Of a DNA stretch of 64,000 nucleotides, positions 15,758-25,335 are shown in pieces. This stretch comes from Methyloprofundus sedimenti (GTDB lineage: Bacteria; Pseudomonadota; Gammaproteobacteria; Methylococcales; Methylomonadaceae): assembly GCF_002072955.1 (NCBI RefSeq), contig NZ_LPUF01000002.1, positions 62,001 through 126,000 of the forward strand. Reading direction: 5' to 3'. The translations under genes were made by a program, and so were the position numbers. The notes below the pieces were generated by a model. It searched no databases. It saw only the letters and a list, made by a program, of their open reading frames with translations, and was not told the DNA's origin. Positions within the stretch are counted from its first letter, which is position 1, and each line of letters begins with the position of its first letter.

Positions 15758-16714
15758 TTAGTTCGTTAACACCCCCGTACAACTGGAGCCCTGCCCCGCC
15801 GTACACCCATAACAATGATCTGCAACGCTAATAGACATCGCTTCAGGCATTTGTTCCAGTAACTGGCTTAAGTGCGTCGTTTCACCTGTTAGTGGCATAC
15901 CCAGCATTTGATTAAAATCACAATCATAAACATAGCCTTGCCAGTCTACGCTTAATAGACTTTTACACATCACCTGTGCCAGGTTTTCTGCCTGGTAGGA
16001 CTGTTTCAATAAGTTCATATAGTCATCGAACTGACCCTTTGCCAACAACACCGCACCAAAGCGCTGGATCGGCATATTAGTAATGGTAAACAACTGGTTA
16101 AAATGCAGGTCGAAATGCTCGCCTAGAAAATGGCGATAAGACTCTTCCAGTTGCAATTGAGGAGCTGGCAGAGACATACCTTGTGGATTGAAAACCAGAT
16201 TTAGGGTCAAATGACTGTTCGCCTGACCGTAACCTAAGGCATTAAGTTTTTTTAAGGCCTTGATCGATGCAGTGAAGACGCCTTTACCACGCTGGGCATC
16301 AACATTGTCTTCCATATAACAGGGCAACGAGGCAATGACTTCAACGCGCTGTTCAGCCAGAAATTCAGCGGTATCTTCAAAGCCAGGCTCGACTAGAATG
16401 GTCGGATTGCACCGATCCATCACATGTAAACCTTGTTTTCTCGCCTCTTGCACTAGCCAACGAAACTCGGGGTTCATTTCTGGAGAGCCACCGGTTAAAT
16501 CAAGATATTCGAGCTGATATTTATCGGCGAACTGTAACGCCGTTTTCATAGTTTCGCGAGTCATCAACTCGGTCCGGTTAGGCCCTGCATTGACATGGCA
16601 ATGGGTACAACTCAGATTACACAGGTAACCCAGATTCATTTGCAAGGTACTTAAGCGCCCACGGCGAATTTGTGGAAAATCACTCTTGAGTAGTAAAGGT
16701 TTAACGTCGCGCAT
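15758..16714 (-). CDS. arsS: Arsenosugar biosynthesis radical SAM protein ArsS
   Basis: A 318-residue radical SAM enzyme. The cluster-binding CxxxCxxC motif is Cys 32, 36 and 39 in YLCNLSCTHCHVNAGP, an N-terminus characteristic of ArsS. A C-terminal cysteine-rich segment (HCYGCTAGQGSSC, Cys 301, 304 and 312) fits the DUF3641 domain and may bind a second cluster. ArsS, together with ArsM, is known to form the arsenosugar precursor by adding a 5'-deoxyadenosyl group to dimethylated arsenic. The gene is the last of four minus-strand genes; the preceding glycosyltransferase gene ends 20 bases upstream. Stop and start are clean and length is normal. Confidence 0.9.
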   Translation of the reverse strand: MRDVKPLLLKSDFPQIRRGRLSTLQMNLGYLCNLSCTHCHVNAGPNRTELMTRETMKTALQFADKYQLEYLDLTGGSPEMNPEFRWLVQEARKQGLHVMDRCNPTILVEPGFEDTAEFLAEQRVEVIASLPCYMEDNVDAQRGKGVFTASIKALKKLNALGYGQANSHLTLNLVFNPQGMSLPAPQLQLEESYRHFLGEHFDLHFNQLFTITNMPIQRFGAVLLAKGQFDDYMNLLKQSYQAENLAQVMCKSLLSVDWQGYVYDCDFNQMLGMPLTGETTHLSQLLEQMPEAMSISVADHCYGCTAGQGSSCTGVLTN

Positions 16715-16734
16715 CTTGATTTATCGTTTAATAT

Positions 16735-17418
16735 TCAGGAAAAGCATGCCGGTAAGACATCTAAAAACCGGATAAGTTCGTATTGTTCCGGTAATGGATC
16801 TGGTAAGTTCAGCAAGGCATCGCGTAACGGGAGTAAGTCACTGACTTCATCAACATCACGTAAAGCGGCTAAAGTCTTAACATCTCCGAGTTGATCAATT
16901 TTATTGAAAAAATGAGCGCCAGTATCGGCTGAGCTGTAGACGACATCCGTCCATAAACTTTGCGGTACAGGACAGTTGCCGCCAAATACCCAGAACCCGC
17001 CATCAACACTGGGACCAAAGACTAAACGTGCTTGTTTTTCATGGGGCAACCAGCTCACTGCGTCAAGCAGTTCTGCAGTGGTCATTTGGGGAATATCCGC
17101 ACCAACCAGTATGACAAAATCATGTTTGTTTAATAGCCTTTGATAAATATGCGCCATACGCTCACCCAAGCCGCCCTCGCCTTGCCATAAGCACGGTAAA
17201 TCTTCCCAATAGCTATGATTTAAGGCGGATTCTTCAGCCACTGCATAATAACTCTTTATATCGGCCTGCTGGCTTAGTGACTGAGCCACCGAGGTAACTG
17301 ATTGAGATGAAGCAAGATGAAAGGCTTCGGCAGTTTCTTTGCCTAAGGTAGCGGCCAAACGTGTTTTTACCGGCGACAATCCGGGCGTTTTAACGAATAC
17401 AGCGATAGCGCCACTCAT
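16735..17418 (-). CDS. Arsenosugar-associated glycosyltransferase, TIGR04282 type
   Basis: A 227-residue protein of the TIGR04282/DUF2064 group (cofC-like nucleotidyl/glycosyltransferase fold) found in arsenosugar loci. Signatures: AVFVKTPGLSPVKTRLA at the N-terminus (GxxKTRL binding motif), a middle VILVGADIPQMT with the acidic DXP site, and VFGPSVDGGFWVFG. The start at 17418 was chosen because its ATG overlaps the upstream gene's stop as TGATG; the longer frame would overlap that gene by 43 bases. Its exact reaction is not known to me; the conserved association suggests that it helps build or attach the sugar part of arsenosugars. Confidence 0.85.
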   Translation of the reverse strand: MSGAIAVFVKTPGLSPVKTRLAATLGKETAEAFHLASSQSVTSVAQSLSQQADIKSYYAVAEESALNHSYWEDLPCLWQGEGGLGERMAHIYQRLLNKHDFVILVGADIPQMTTAELLDAVSWLPHEKQARLVFGPSVDGGFWVFGGNCPVPQSLWTDVVYSSADTGAHFFNKIDQLGDVKTLAALRDVDEVSDLLPLRDALLNLPDPLPEQYELIRFLDVLPACFS

Positions 17419-18095
17419 CAGGAATATACCAGACGACGTTTTGCCTGTCGTGTTAAGCACCAGGTTAAGAAAACATGTCGAATGGTGGTTGCAAGCCAGC
17501 CATGTTGTTGATATCGCCTGGCGCTGGTAAGTAATGCAGCGGGGAGTTCTTGCAGAGTAATCCCTCTCGCCTTCACGCGTACAACAAAGTCCAGATCCTC
17601 ACCGATTGAGACGGTTTCATCAAAACCAGTCAATTGTTCAAAAATGGCCTTGCTAATAACAAATCCTTGATCGCCGAAGGGCAGACCAAAATAACGGGAA
17701 CGGATATTAGCAGCCCAGGCATTTAAGCGTGTTTGCTCAGGACCATCATCAGCAAATTTCAAATTGAAATACCCCATACTTAGCTCATCTTTTTCTATAT
17801 AGCTCTGCATTGCCTCAATAACTCCTGCAGTAAAACGTGTATCAGCATGCAAAAACCAGATTACTGATCTGGAAGCCTTTGCTGCTCCCGCATTGAGTTG
17901 TCTGGCTCGTCCTTGTGCAGTCTGTAGCCAAAGCACATTATCAGGCAAATCAAAATTTTCCGGCTGAGCCTGGCAAGCCGATAAAATAATTTCAATATCC
18001 AAGCCCAATAGCATTAATGCTGTTAAAAGATTTTGCCAGGTATTGTCACCAGGGCCTACCGGAATAACAATACTGAGTTTGCTAAAAGCGCTCAT
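17418..18095 (-). CDS. Arsenosugar-associated glycosyltransferase, TIGR04283 type
   Basis: A 225-residue GT2-like protein of the TIGR04283 type. The N-terminus MSAFSKLSIVIPVG begins the GT-A fold; RARQLNAGAAKA and the metal-site WFLHADTRF (HADT as the DXD equivalent) follow, then FGDQGFVISKAIFEQLTGF. These features identify the family that accompanies arsM and arsS. The ATG at 18095 is used, six bases after arsM ends; an earlier in-frame start would overlap arsM. It probably transfers a sugar or ribose-derived group in arsenosugar or arsenolipid formation, but the acceptor is unknown. Confidence 0.85.
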   Translation of the reverse strand: MSAFSKLSIVIPVGPGDNTWQNLLTALMLLGLDIEIILSACQAQPENFDLPDNVLWLQTAQGRARQLNAGAAKASRSVIWFLHADTRFTAGVIEAMQSYIEKDELSMGYFNLKFADDGPEQTRLNAWAANIRSRYFGLPFGDQGFVISKAIFEQLTGFDETVSIGEDLDFVVRVKARGITLQELPAALLTSARRYQQHGWLATTIRHVFLTWCLTRQAKRRLVYS

Positions 18096-18100
18096 CGTTA

Positions 18101-19147
18101 TTAGCAACACGCAGAACCGGATTCTAGCGATAAAGCGGTATTCGGTGGGGCACAATCAAATAAACCAAAATGAATCGATTTATCACCAAAAAAATCAAAA
18201 TGTTCGGCATAACGGCTTAATGCCAACATATCATAGCTGTTGCCGCACACGCGCAAAGGCTTACCCTTTTCAAAGTGATGGTGATCATCCAAATCAAAAG
18301 CATGCAGATAATCAGGGATAGTACCTTTATATATAGCTAACTGGCCAAAATCTTCACAGCGATCTTCCAGTGCCATTTTAAAAGCTCGAATGGTGACCGA
18401 ACGAAACTTGACCATTCCAATTTTGGCTTCTACCTCCGGGTCTTCCAGTGCAATAGGACTTTCTTTAACCACACGTACATCCGGGCACCCCAGCTCTTGC
18501 ATCACGCGGCGAAAATCTTCCCAATACAATGCCCCGCCTAAACATTCGCCTAATAAGACCGGTTCTATTTTAAGTGCCTCTGGTATACGCCGATCGGCAT
18601 AGACATCAGAAAAGTAAATCTCTCCACCTGGTTTTAATACCCGAAAAATTTCTGATAATACTTGCTTCTTATCGGGTGACAAGTTAATTACACAGTTTGA
18701 AACCACAAGATCAATCGAATTATCAGCAATACCGGCTGTTGCTAAATCTTCCATATAGCCTTGCTTAAATTCAACATTAGACCTCGCATAACCATAGCGC
18801 TCCGCATGCCAGTCACAATGCTCTTTTGCAATTGCCAGTTGCTCTTCAGTCATATCAATACCAATTACATGACCTGACTCACCGACTAAACGTGACAATA
18901 AATAACAGTCCCGTCCCGTGCCACAACCAAGATCCAGGACCGTAGCGCCTTCTAAAGCAGGTGGTAAAGGCGTTCCGCAACCGTAATAACGGGCAACGAC
19001 TTCAGGGTGCAAGTCAGATAATAAAGGGCGTAAGTGTACAGGGACAGAGTCTAATGTACAGCAAGCGCTGGTTTTCAAGTCCTGACTGGATTGCAAGACC
19101 TGTCCATAATAGTTTTGTACTGATTCACTGATTGCTGTGTCGTTCAT
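18101..19147 (-). CDS. arsM: Arsenite S-adenosylmethyltransferase ArsM
   Basis: A 348-residue SAM-dependent methyltransferase that methylates trivalent arsenic. The SAM-binding motif LDLGCGTG is at 71-78, and the arsenic-binding cysteines expected for ArsM are present: the N-terminal ACC pair (29-30), SNCVINLS in the core, and GECLGGALYW. A C-terminal extension ends with GSACC, a further Cys pair that could help bind As(III). It is the first gene of the arsenosugar operon. No arsR or arsenic efflux gene is next to it in this window, and no clear ArsR operator was seen in its leader. Confidence 0.93.
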   Translation of the reverse strand: MNDTAISESVQNYYGQVLQSSQDLKTSACCTLDSVPVHLRPLLSDLHPEVVARYYGCGTPLPPALEGATVLDLGCGTGRDCYLLSRLVGESGHVIGIDMTEEQLAIAKEHCDWHAERYGYARSNVEFKQGYMEDLATAGIADNSIDLVVSNCVINLSPDKKQVLSEIFRVLKPGGEIYFSDVYADRRIPEALKIEPVLLGECLGGALYWEDFRRVMQELGCPDVRVVKESPIALEDPEVEAKIGMVKFRSVTIRAFKMALEDRCEDFGQLAIYKGTIPDYLHAFDLDDHHHFEKGKPLRVCGNSYDMLALSRYAEHFDFFGDKSIHFGLFDCAPPNTALSLESGSACC

Positions 19148-19874
19148 GTAAACTCCGGAATAAATAGTGACGCGACCGAAATCCTTTTGAAAGCGCGTTT
19201 TTTATGAAAAATTAATAGTTAAGTCGTAAAGATAAAGAATTCCTTACAAACAAGTGAAAATTAATTTGTTTTGTAATGATCATTTGCTCCCTCTCACTTC
19301 ATCCTTACCCTAAAATGCAGCAAATTAAGCGAGTAGAAAAAAAGTATCTAAGATGAATAATATAGCGTAATTGGTCTGGATATCGCAAAAAATATAATTC
19401 ATGTTTACTACATAACATGTGATAACCAGGTGGTAACAAAGCGCATCAAAAGATAGGCTATGTCTGCAGTTACTGTTATCTCTAAAAAATGTAACGAATA
19501 ATGACCTAAGCTTTATTAATTACCAATCTGTTGTCAGCACAGTAGAGAGCTATATTAGATTTTATAACTATAAAAGACTACATTCTGCAATTGATTACAA
19601 AACTCCAAACCAAAGCACAAATGAAATGAAAAAAGCGGCTTAAAATCCTTCTATAAAAACTTAACCATTTCAGTTACTGTCGATGCAAAAGCAAGTATTG
19701 TACTTTTAATTTTCAATCGATACTGAACCTATTGGTTCTTATCTTTCAATGTGTTGCTCTTACTTATATTCAGTTACTTATTCTAAAAGGCTCAGATGGT
19801 TGCAAACTTTCAAAAAAAAAACTCACAATTCGATAAAATACTCTCTTTCATCATTAATAGAAATAACCTTGCTT
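19148..19874. other. Divergent intergenic region between arsM and the glycosyltransferase cluster
   Basis: About 730 bases, AT-rich, that must hold the promoters of arsM (minus) and of the glycosyltransferase genes (plus). A short inverted repeat CATGTTTACTACATAACATG lies near 19400. An in-frame extension of the first glycosyltransferase back to 19749 is judged non-coding because it lies before the conserved domain start and has no family character. No transcription-factor box can be named. Confidence 0.45.
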
Positions 19875-21356
19875 ATGTCACCAACCGTGTTTAATGTGCC
19901 TAAAGTCGCTGCTGCAATCGTAACGTACAACCATCGTGAGCCAGTATTGAATCTTATCGCGACATTAGAACAGCAAAAAATACCAACCTTTGTTACAGAA
20001 AATAATGGTGTTGATGGTGCTGCTGAGGCTATCAGGAATCAATTTCCTACAGTTTCTTTATTAGCCAGTTCCAGTAATTTAGGTGGATGCGGCGGTTTTA
20101 ATTGTGCGGCATTGGCAGCGTTGTCCAGCGGTTGTGAATATCTTGTTTTTATTGATGATGATGCTTTCCCTGAAGCAGATTGTATCGCTCAGTTAACTGA
20201 CTTTTTAGATGCCAATCCAGACTACATTTTTGCTGCGCCCGCGATATATATCACCTCACAACCTGATACATTGCAAGAGGCGGGAGGAGATGTCGATTTT
20301 AATCTGCCCCATCCAGTTGAAGCCTGGTATCGTTTTCATGTAAACCCTGAGTTACCTGCCGTAATAGATATTGGATATGCAAGTGCCTGTTGTTTAATGG
20401 TAAGAGCAGATGCTTTAAGGGAAATGGGAGTGATGGACTGGTCTTATTTTATTTTTAGTGATGATGTTGATCTTTGTCTGCGACTGCGTCACCGGTTTGC
20501 TAAAAAAGGGGCATGTGTTACAACTGCAAAAGCATTTCATGACTTTCCCTGGGCAAAACCATTTGCTCCTATGCGATTATATTTTTTTCAACGTAATGGA
20601 TTACGCTTGATTTCAAACCACAGAAAAAGCGGACAGATAAAATCACTTTTTACGGCCTTAATGCGATTGCATCGACGTATTTTTTATAGCGGTCTTATTG
20701 GTGATTATGAAATTAAACAAAGCTTACTGGATGCATTTAAAGATGCCTGGAAAGGAAAATTTGGTAATTGGGATTCCTGGATAACTTTTGCAAAAGACAG
20801 AACAAAAGTAAAGTCATCCTTTTTTGAAAATCAAAATATAAAAAATATTTTGATTGATATTAGTATTGAAGATTTTGAACCCGCTATCATTGAGTTATTA
20901 AAAAAATTAAAATGTTCAGCATCAATTGATATTTTATGTGATGAAAGTAGAGTAGAGCATCATCAGGCGAATCCAAATTACAATCAAGTTTATGCCAGAA
21001 AAATTGGCTTTATTAGTCCTTTAAAAATACTCCCTACATTATTGAATAAAAAGTATGACCTAGTCGTTACTGATGCCAATATGGAAGCTAGAAGAGCCAC
21101 CGCAATGTGCGGTAAATATGCAACGATATTTCATAACGATGAATTATTTATGGCTGCTAATCGTCCTTATCTTGCTGTAGTTGCACACCTACTTTCATTG
21201 CCGGTTGGACTATTTATGGCCCTGCTAACCATTAATCATTTTCGAAAACCATTCCCAGCAGGAAAACCACCTGCGGAAGCAGAAGCATTGCTTAAATACA
21301 TTGGTATAGACCCGGAAATTGGTCAGCCTTTTGCCAGATTAAAGAATAATGACTGA
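19875..21356 (+). CDS. GT2 glycosyltransferase, rhamnosyl/galactofuranosyl type
   Basis: A 493-residue glycosyltransferase. The start at 19875 (MSPTVFNVPKVAAAIVTYNH) puts the GT-A fold at the N-terminus. Motifs: AIVTYNHREPVLNLI, the NLGGCGGFNCAA loop, and the acidic YLVFIDDDAFPE metal site, as in GlfT2/WbbL-like enzymes; FIFSDDVDLCLRLRHRF carries the catalytic-base region. The C-terminal ~180 residues (from about IKNILIDISIE) form a separate domain of unknown role, ending with a hydrophobic stretch (AVVAHLLSLPVGLFMALL) that may contact the membrane. It overlaps the next gene by eight bases. Likely cell-surface polysaccharide synthesis. Confidence 0.82.
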   Translation: MSPTVFNVPKVAAAIVTYNHREPVLNLIATLEQQKIPTFVTENNGVDGAAEAIRNQFPTVSLLASSSNLGGCGGFNCAALAALSSGCEYLVFIDDDAFPEADCIAQLTDFLDANPDYIFAAPAIYITSQPDTLQEAGGDVDFNLPHPVEAWYRFHVNPELPAVIDIGYASACCLMVRADALREMGVMDWSYFIFSDDVDLCLRLRHRFAKKGACVTTAKAFHDFPWAKPFAPMRLYFFQRNGLRLISNHRKSGQIKSLFTALMRLHRRIFYSGLIGDYEIKQSLLDAFKDAWKGKFGNWDSWITFAKDRTKVKSSFFENQNIKNILIDISIEDFEPAIIELLKKLKCSASIDILCDESRVEHHQANPNYNQVYARKIGFISPLKILPTLLNKKYDLVVTDANMEARRATAMCGKYATIFHNDELFMAANRPYLAVVAHLLSLPVGLFMALLTINHFRKPFPAGKPPAEAEALLKYIGIDPEIGQPFARLKNND

Positions 21357-23052
21357 CCATTATATTCCTCCGGTTGCCGCGCCTAAATTAGGTACAGGGG
21401 AACTTGCCGGCGGTTATCGTGAATGGTGTGAAACACGCGAACAACAAGCACCAGAAAAGTACCTTTTGCGTAGTCATTCCAGTTTATTATTTTCCATTGT
21501 TGTTCCTGTCCATAACCCACTTGAGCATTGGTTACAAGACTGTATAAATTCGGTTCGGGCACAGTTTTTTGAAAATTGGGAGCTAATTTTAGCGGATGAT
21601 GGCTCCAGGCAAGAAACCCTGGATTTATTAAAAAAAAATCAGCTACTTGATGACAGGATTAGCATTAGCCTACAAGCCCAGCCATCTGGTATTTCAACAA
21701 CTACTAACCGTGCTGCGGATCTTGCGCAAGGAGACTTTCTGGTTTTTTTAGATCATGATGATCTATTAGATCCTTATGCGTTATCAGCATTTGCCCAACG
21801 ATTACAAGCTAAACCAGAAGCAGACATAATATACTCTGATGAAGATCGTTTTGATGAGAATTATCAACGTCTGCATCCTGGATTTAAGCCTCAGTTTTCA
21901 CTGGAAAAATTTCTCTGCACTAATTATATTCATCACCCAGTTGTTATGCGCCGTAAGCTTTTTATGCAGATTGGCGGACTTAACAGACAGTACGATGGTT
22001 CACAAGATTACGATTTGTTATTAAGAGCGATTGAGGTCACTTCAAAAATCGAGCATATACCTGACGTGCTGTATCACATGCGCATACATAGTGGTTCTTT
22101 AGCATCAGGTGCAGAAGCCAAGCCAGAAGCCCATAGCAAAGGACGGGCTGCAGTACAAGCTTATATACAAAGACAGCAATTGGACGCGATTATTAAACCT
22201 ACTGTGTTTGCCGGCAATCATAATTTAAGCTACCCAATTAAACAGCGACCTAAAACATCTATTCTCCTTCTGGTTGATGAAGAAAAACAGATAAAAGAAA
22301 GCAAACTTAATTGGCAGCAACATCAAGATGATGAAATTTTAATTTGTGCAGATATCAGTAAAACCATTCCTGTTCGTCTTAATCAATTAGCCAGAAAAGC
22401 ACAGGGTGATCTACTTATTTTTGCTAATGGTCATTTACAACCAGAGCCCTTGTGTATTGATGAATTATTAGGGCACTGTATCCGTAAAAATACTGGTTTA
22501 GTAACTGGAAAGCTTACATACAGCGATGGGAAATTGCATAGCTGTGGATTAACTTTAGGTACCAAAGGTTGTGCTGGACGCTGGCATTACTCTTGTAATG
22601 CAGATGATTTGGGTTATGGCGGCTGGATGGGAATTAACCATGAGGTTTCCGCAGTCCCCTGGCAGTTATTAGCTGTTAAAAAAGAGTTGTTTATGGAGGC
22701 AGGTTTATTTGATACTCAATATAAAAGTAATGGCTTTGATGTACACCTTGCCTTGCAGCTAGGGCATAGCTACAAGCTAAATCATAAGGTTGCTGTTCTT
22801 GCACAAGCAAGTTTTTCTCAACCTTGTCCACAACGAGATGAGCTATGGCTAGAAGATGATTTTATTCATCTTTGGACGCAGTGGAGAAACAAGCTTAATC
22901 AAGAAGATCCTTTTTATAATCCCAATTTTTCTATATATGATGAATCTATCAGTTTTATAAGTCCCTCAGAACTGCATTTAAAACGCTTCGGTGTATTTAA
23001 CGCTTACGATACATTATCGTTTAAATTATTAAGGAATATTTTTTCATATTAA
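21349..23052 (+). CDS. Large GT2 glycosyltransferase with degenerate second GT domain
   Basis: A 567-residue protein. The first GT-A domain (about 45-270) is complete: FSIVVPVHNPLEHWLQ, WELILADDGS, FLVFLDHDDLLD (DXD site) and the acceptor-side GSQDYDLLLRA. The second half (about 300-550) looks like another GT2 domain that has lost its metal motif: it keeps CGLTLGTKG, VSAVPWQLLAVKKELF and AGLFDTQYKSNGFD. The architecture is shared with the gene at 25335-27074, so the two are probably paralogues. The stop lies 21 bases before repeat copy 2, which separates it from the downstream GT4 gene. Role: addition of sugars to a surface glycan; specificity unknown. Confidence 0.82.
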   Translation: MTDHYIPPVAAPKLGTGELAGGYREWCETREQQAPEKYLLRSHSSLLFSIVVPVHNPLEHWLQDCINSVRAQFFENWELILADDGSRQETLDLLKKNQLLDDRISISLQAQPSGISTTTNRAADLAQGDFLVFLDHDDLLDPYALSAFAQRLQAKPEADIIYSDEDRFDENYQRLHPGFKPQFSLEKFLCTNYIHHPVVMRRKLFMQIGGLNRQYDGSQDYDLLLRAIEVTSKIEHIPDVLYHMRIHSGSLASGAEAKPEAHSKGRAAVQAYIQRQQLDAIIKPTVFAGNHNLSYPIKQRPKTSILLLVDEEKQIKESKLNWQQHQDDEILICADISKTIPVRLNQLARKAQGDLLIFANGHLQPEPLCIDELLGHCIRKNTGLVTGKLTYSDGKLHSCGLTLGTKGCAGRWHYSCNADDLGYGGWMGINHEVSAVPWQLLAVKKELFMEAGLFDTQYKSNGFDVHLALQLGHSYKLNHKVAVLAQASFSQPCPQRDELWLEDDFIHLWTQWRNKLNQEDPFYNPNFSIYDESISFISPSELHLKRFGVFNAYDTLSFKLLRNIFSY

Positions 23053-23073
23053 CGCCTAGCTATTGCCCATAAT

Positions 23074-23309
23074 CCTGGAAACTGCAGTTGAGTACGGATT
23101 TTGTGGAAAATATGAGTATGCAAGACACAGCTTGCAAGCAATAGCCGTATCCCTTGGCAAGAGCTGTAACGCAGTATTTCGTGCTCAGATTTATCCACAA
23201 AACCGTGAAGCGGAGTATAGTCACCCAACAGGTGACAAGCATTTACGATCATTATATTTTATATTCAGTTACTTATAGTTTTTTATAGCGGTCAACTGCG
23301 GTTTCTAGG
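23074..23309. repeat. ~240-bp terminal-inverted-repeat element, copy 2
   Basis: Second copy, same orientation as copy 1, beginning 22 bases after a glycosyltransferase stop. Ends are CCTGGAAACTGCAGTTGA and TCAACTGCGGTTTCTAGG. The two DnaA-box-like 9-mers are conserved: TTTTCCACA on the minus strand at 23102-23110 and TTATCCACA on the plus strand at 23191-23199. Small internal deletions relative to copy 1 explain its 236-base length. The remaining ~235 bases to the next gene (23310-23544) hold nothing I recognise. Confidence 0.85.
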
Positions 23310-23544
23310 TTAATAGTGTTAGGTCTTTGAATACCTCCGCTAAAGTGATGAAAAACGAACAGGCTCGCCGTGTAAAACCTTAGATGGTCAAGTCTTGATA
23401 AATAAAAGGATTGATGCATGATTTAGGGTTGATTATAGGTAAAATTTACTTTTTTAAAATATCCCATCTTTTTGATGGCTATCAGTAAATGAATCAGTAT
23501 AAACTAGATTAATAAGATTAATTAGTTCAATAAACTCCAACAAT

Positions 23545-25335
23545 ATGCTCACCCAAGAACCCGCTGAACCTCTTATTTATTGTATTTTAACTGAAGCCCA
23601 GCAAACTTTATTACCTGCTAACTGGCAAAAATTCTTGACCGAGCAAACCATGCTGTTAAGTCATACGGATAAGACTGATTCCAATTATTTGAGTTTTCAT
23701 AATCTGTGTTCTGATGCGCCATTGCGTGCAAACACGCTGTTGGAAGAAATGACCTGGGTGCTTTTGTCTAATCCAAAATGTAATCAAGTGGTTTGGCCTT
23801 TATTAACTTCAATTGAAAGTAGTCATCCACTCTCGGTCATTAACCTTAAAACTGAGACATTGAATACTGTGTTTGAACAGGGATATATTTGTCTCAGCCG
23901 TTCTAAAGATATTGATTTATTGAAACAAAATATCCATACAATATTGTGCTTTTCTCATGCACTGGTGACAGCACAAAATAATGTTGAACAGGCTATTTCA
24001 TTTATACGCAAAATAAAAAATAAACTGTCATTAGAACAAAAATTGTTTTTAATGCAAAAGATTAATGCTTTGAAGGAATTGCTATCATTCTCTTTAAATA
24101 TTAAAAATGAAATAAGCAATAGTCTTGCTTATAAAAAATCCTGGGAGCCCTATTTTAAAAGACCCGAACTGGATTTAAATACTAAGATAGTTCCTGTTCA
24201 AAATAGAATTCCTGTATTAATTGCTACTCATTGGCTGGAGCTTGGAGGGGTGGAAAAATTTGCTATTGATTTAATTAAAGCATTGCCAAAAGACCAATAT
24301 GCAGTTTACGTTACAACAGATAATCTTTCGTTTAATGCATGGAGTTCTGAGATTGCTGATCATGTAGAGGCGGTTTTTCATTTACCGAGTTTTTTAACGC
24401 CTAAATTGATGGCAATATTTTATGAATATTTAATTCGTAGCCGCCAGATTCGCTTAATGCATATTCATCATGCAGCGCAAGCTTATGATGCGCTTTATCA
24501 TATCCGTCGATTTCATCCGACGTTAAAAGTTCTGGATTCATTACATATTATTGAACTGCCTCCTCATGAAGGCGGCTATGTTGAATCATCTGCACAGTGT
24601 TTTGAGTCATTTATTAATCATCATCATGTGATTAGCCAATATTTGAAAAATTTTCTTACTCAGCGTTGGCGGGTTACTGACGACAAAATTTCAGTTACTT
24701 ATCTTAATGTTGATAGTGATTATTTTAATCCTTCGATTGTAGAAAATGGACTGATAAGAAAGTCGTTACATATTCCTGATAATGCTTGTTTAGTTGGTTT
24801 TATTGGTCGATTTAGTCAGCAGAAACAGCCGCTTGAATTTATTAAAGCTGCGCAATTAATTCAAAAAAAATGGCAGGAATCAAGTCAAACAGTTCCCCTG
24901 GTTTTTTTAATGACAGGCAGTGGAATACTGGAAGCCGAAATTAAGTGCGCAATAAAAAAAGCAGCTGGCACTATGATTTTATTACACTCCCAGGTGCAGG
25001 ATGCACGCCCTGTTTACCAGGACTGCGATGTGTTGATGATGCCTTCTGAAAATGAGGGGATTGCTTTAGTCAGCTACGAAGCGATGGCAATGCAAACGCC
25101 TATATTTTTTACCGATGTTGCGGCTCAAAATGAATTAATGGCGACTGAGTTTTTAGTAGAAAATACTCAACCTCTTGCTGAAAAATTTGCTGATGCCATC
25201 TGGCCTTATCTTATTGATCCAGAAAAAAGACAGCAGGCGGGCATAAAAATGAGAGCTTACATTCGAGAACATCATCATCATGAAAAAACATATGCTGAAC
25301 TATTAGCGCTTTACCAAACACTGCTCGCACAATAA
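23545..25335 (+). CDS. GT4 family glycosyltransferase
   Basis: A 596-residue protein whose C-terminal two thirds form a GT-B glycosyltransferase of family 4: LIATHWLELGGVEKFAIDLI opens the N-lobe near residue 227, VGFIGRFSQQKQPLEFIKAA opens the C-lobe, and MMPSENEGIALVSYEAMAM is the donor-binding EX7E motif. The first ~220 residues are a helical region with no family that I can name. It uses an activated sugar, retaining mechanism by family. Its TAA stop overlaps the next gene's ATG, so the two are co-translated. Likely part of a cell-surface polysaccharide or glycoprotein pathway. Confidence 0.85.
   Translation: MLTQEPAEPLIYCILTEAQQTLLPANWQKFLTEQTMLLSHTDKTDSNYLSFHNLCSDAPLRANTLLEEMTWVLLSNPKCNQVVWPLLTSIESSHPLSVINLKTETLNTVFEQGYICLSRSKDIDLLKQNIHTILCFSHALVTAQNNVEQAISFIRKIKNKLSLEQKLFLMQKINALKELLSFSLNIKNEISNSLAYKKSWEPYFKRPELDLNTKIVPVQNRIPVLIATHWLELGGVEKFAIDLIKALPKDQYAVYVTTDNLSFNAWSSEIADHVEAVFHLPSFLTPKLMAIFYEYLIRSRQIRLMHIHHAAQAYDALYHIRRFHPTLKVLDSLHIIELPPHEGGYVESSAQCFESFINHHHVISQYLKNFLTQRWRVTDDKISVTYLNVDSDYFNPSIVENGLIRKSLHIPDNACLVGFIGRFSQQKQPLEFIKAAQLIQKKWQESSQTVPLVFLMTGSGILEAEIKCAIKKAAGTMILLHSQVQDARPVYQDCDVLMMPSENEGIALVSYEAMAMQTPIFFTDVAAQNELMATEFLVENTQPLAEKFADAIWPYLIDPEKRQQAGIKMRAYIREHHHHEKTYAELLALYQTLLAQ

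Noticed and set aside
19749-19874. Longer start of the first plus-strand glycosyltransferase
   Set aside because: The added residues show no conserved feature, and the family domain begins right after the ATG at 19875.
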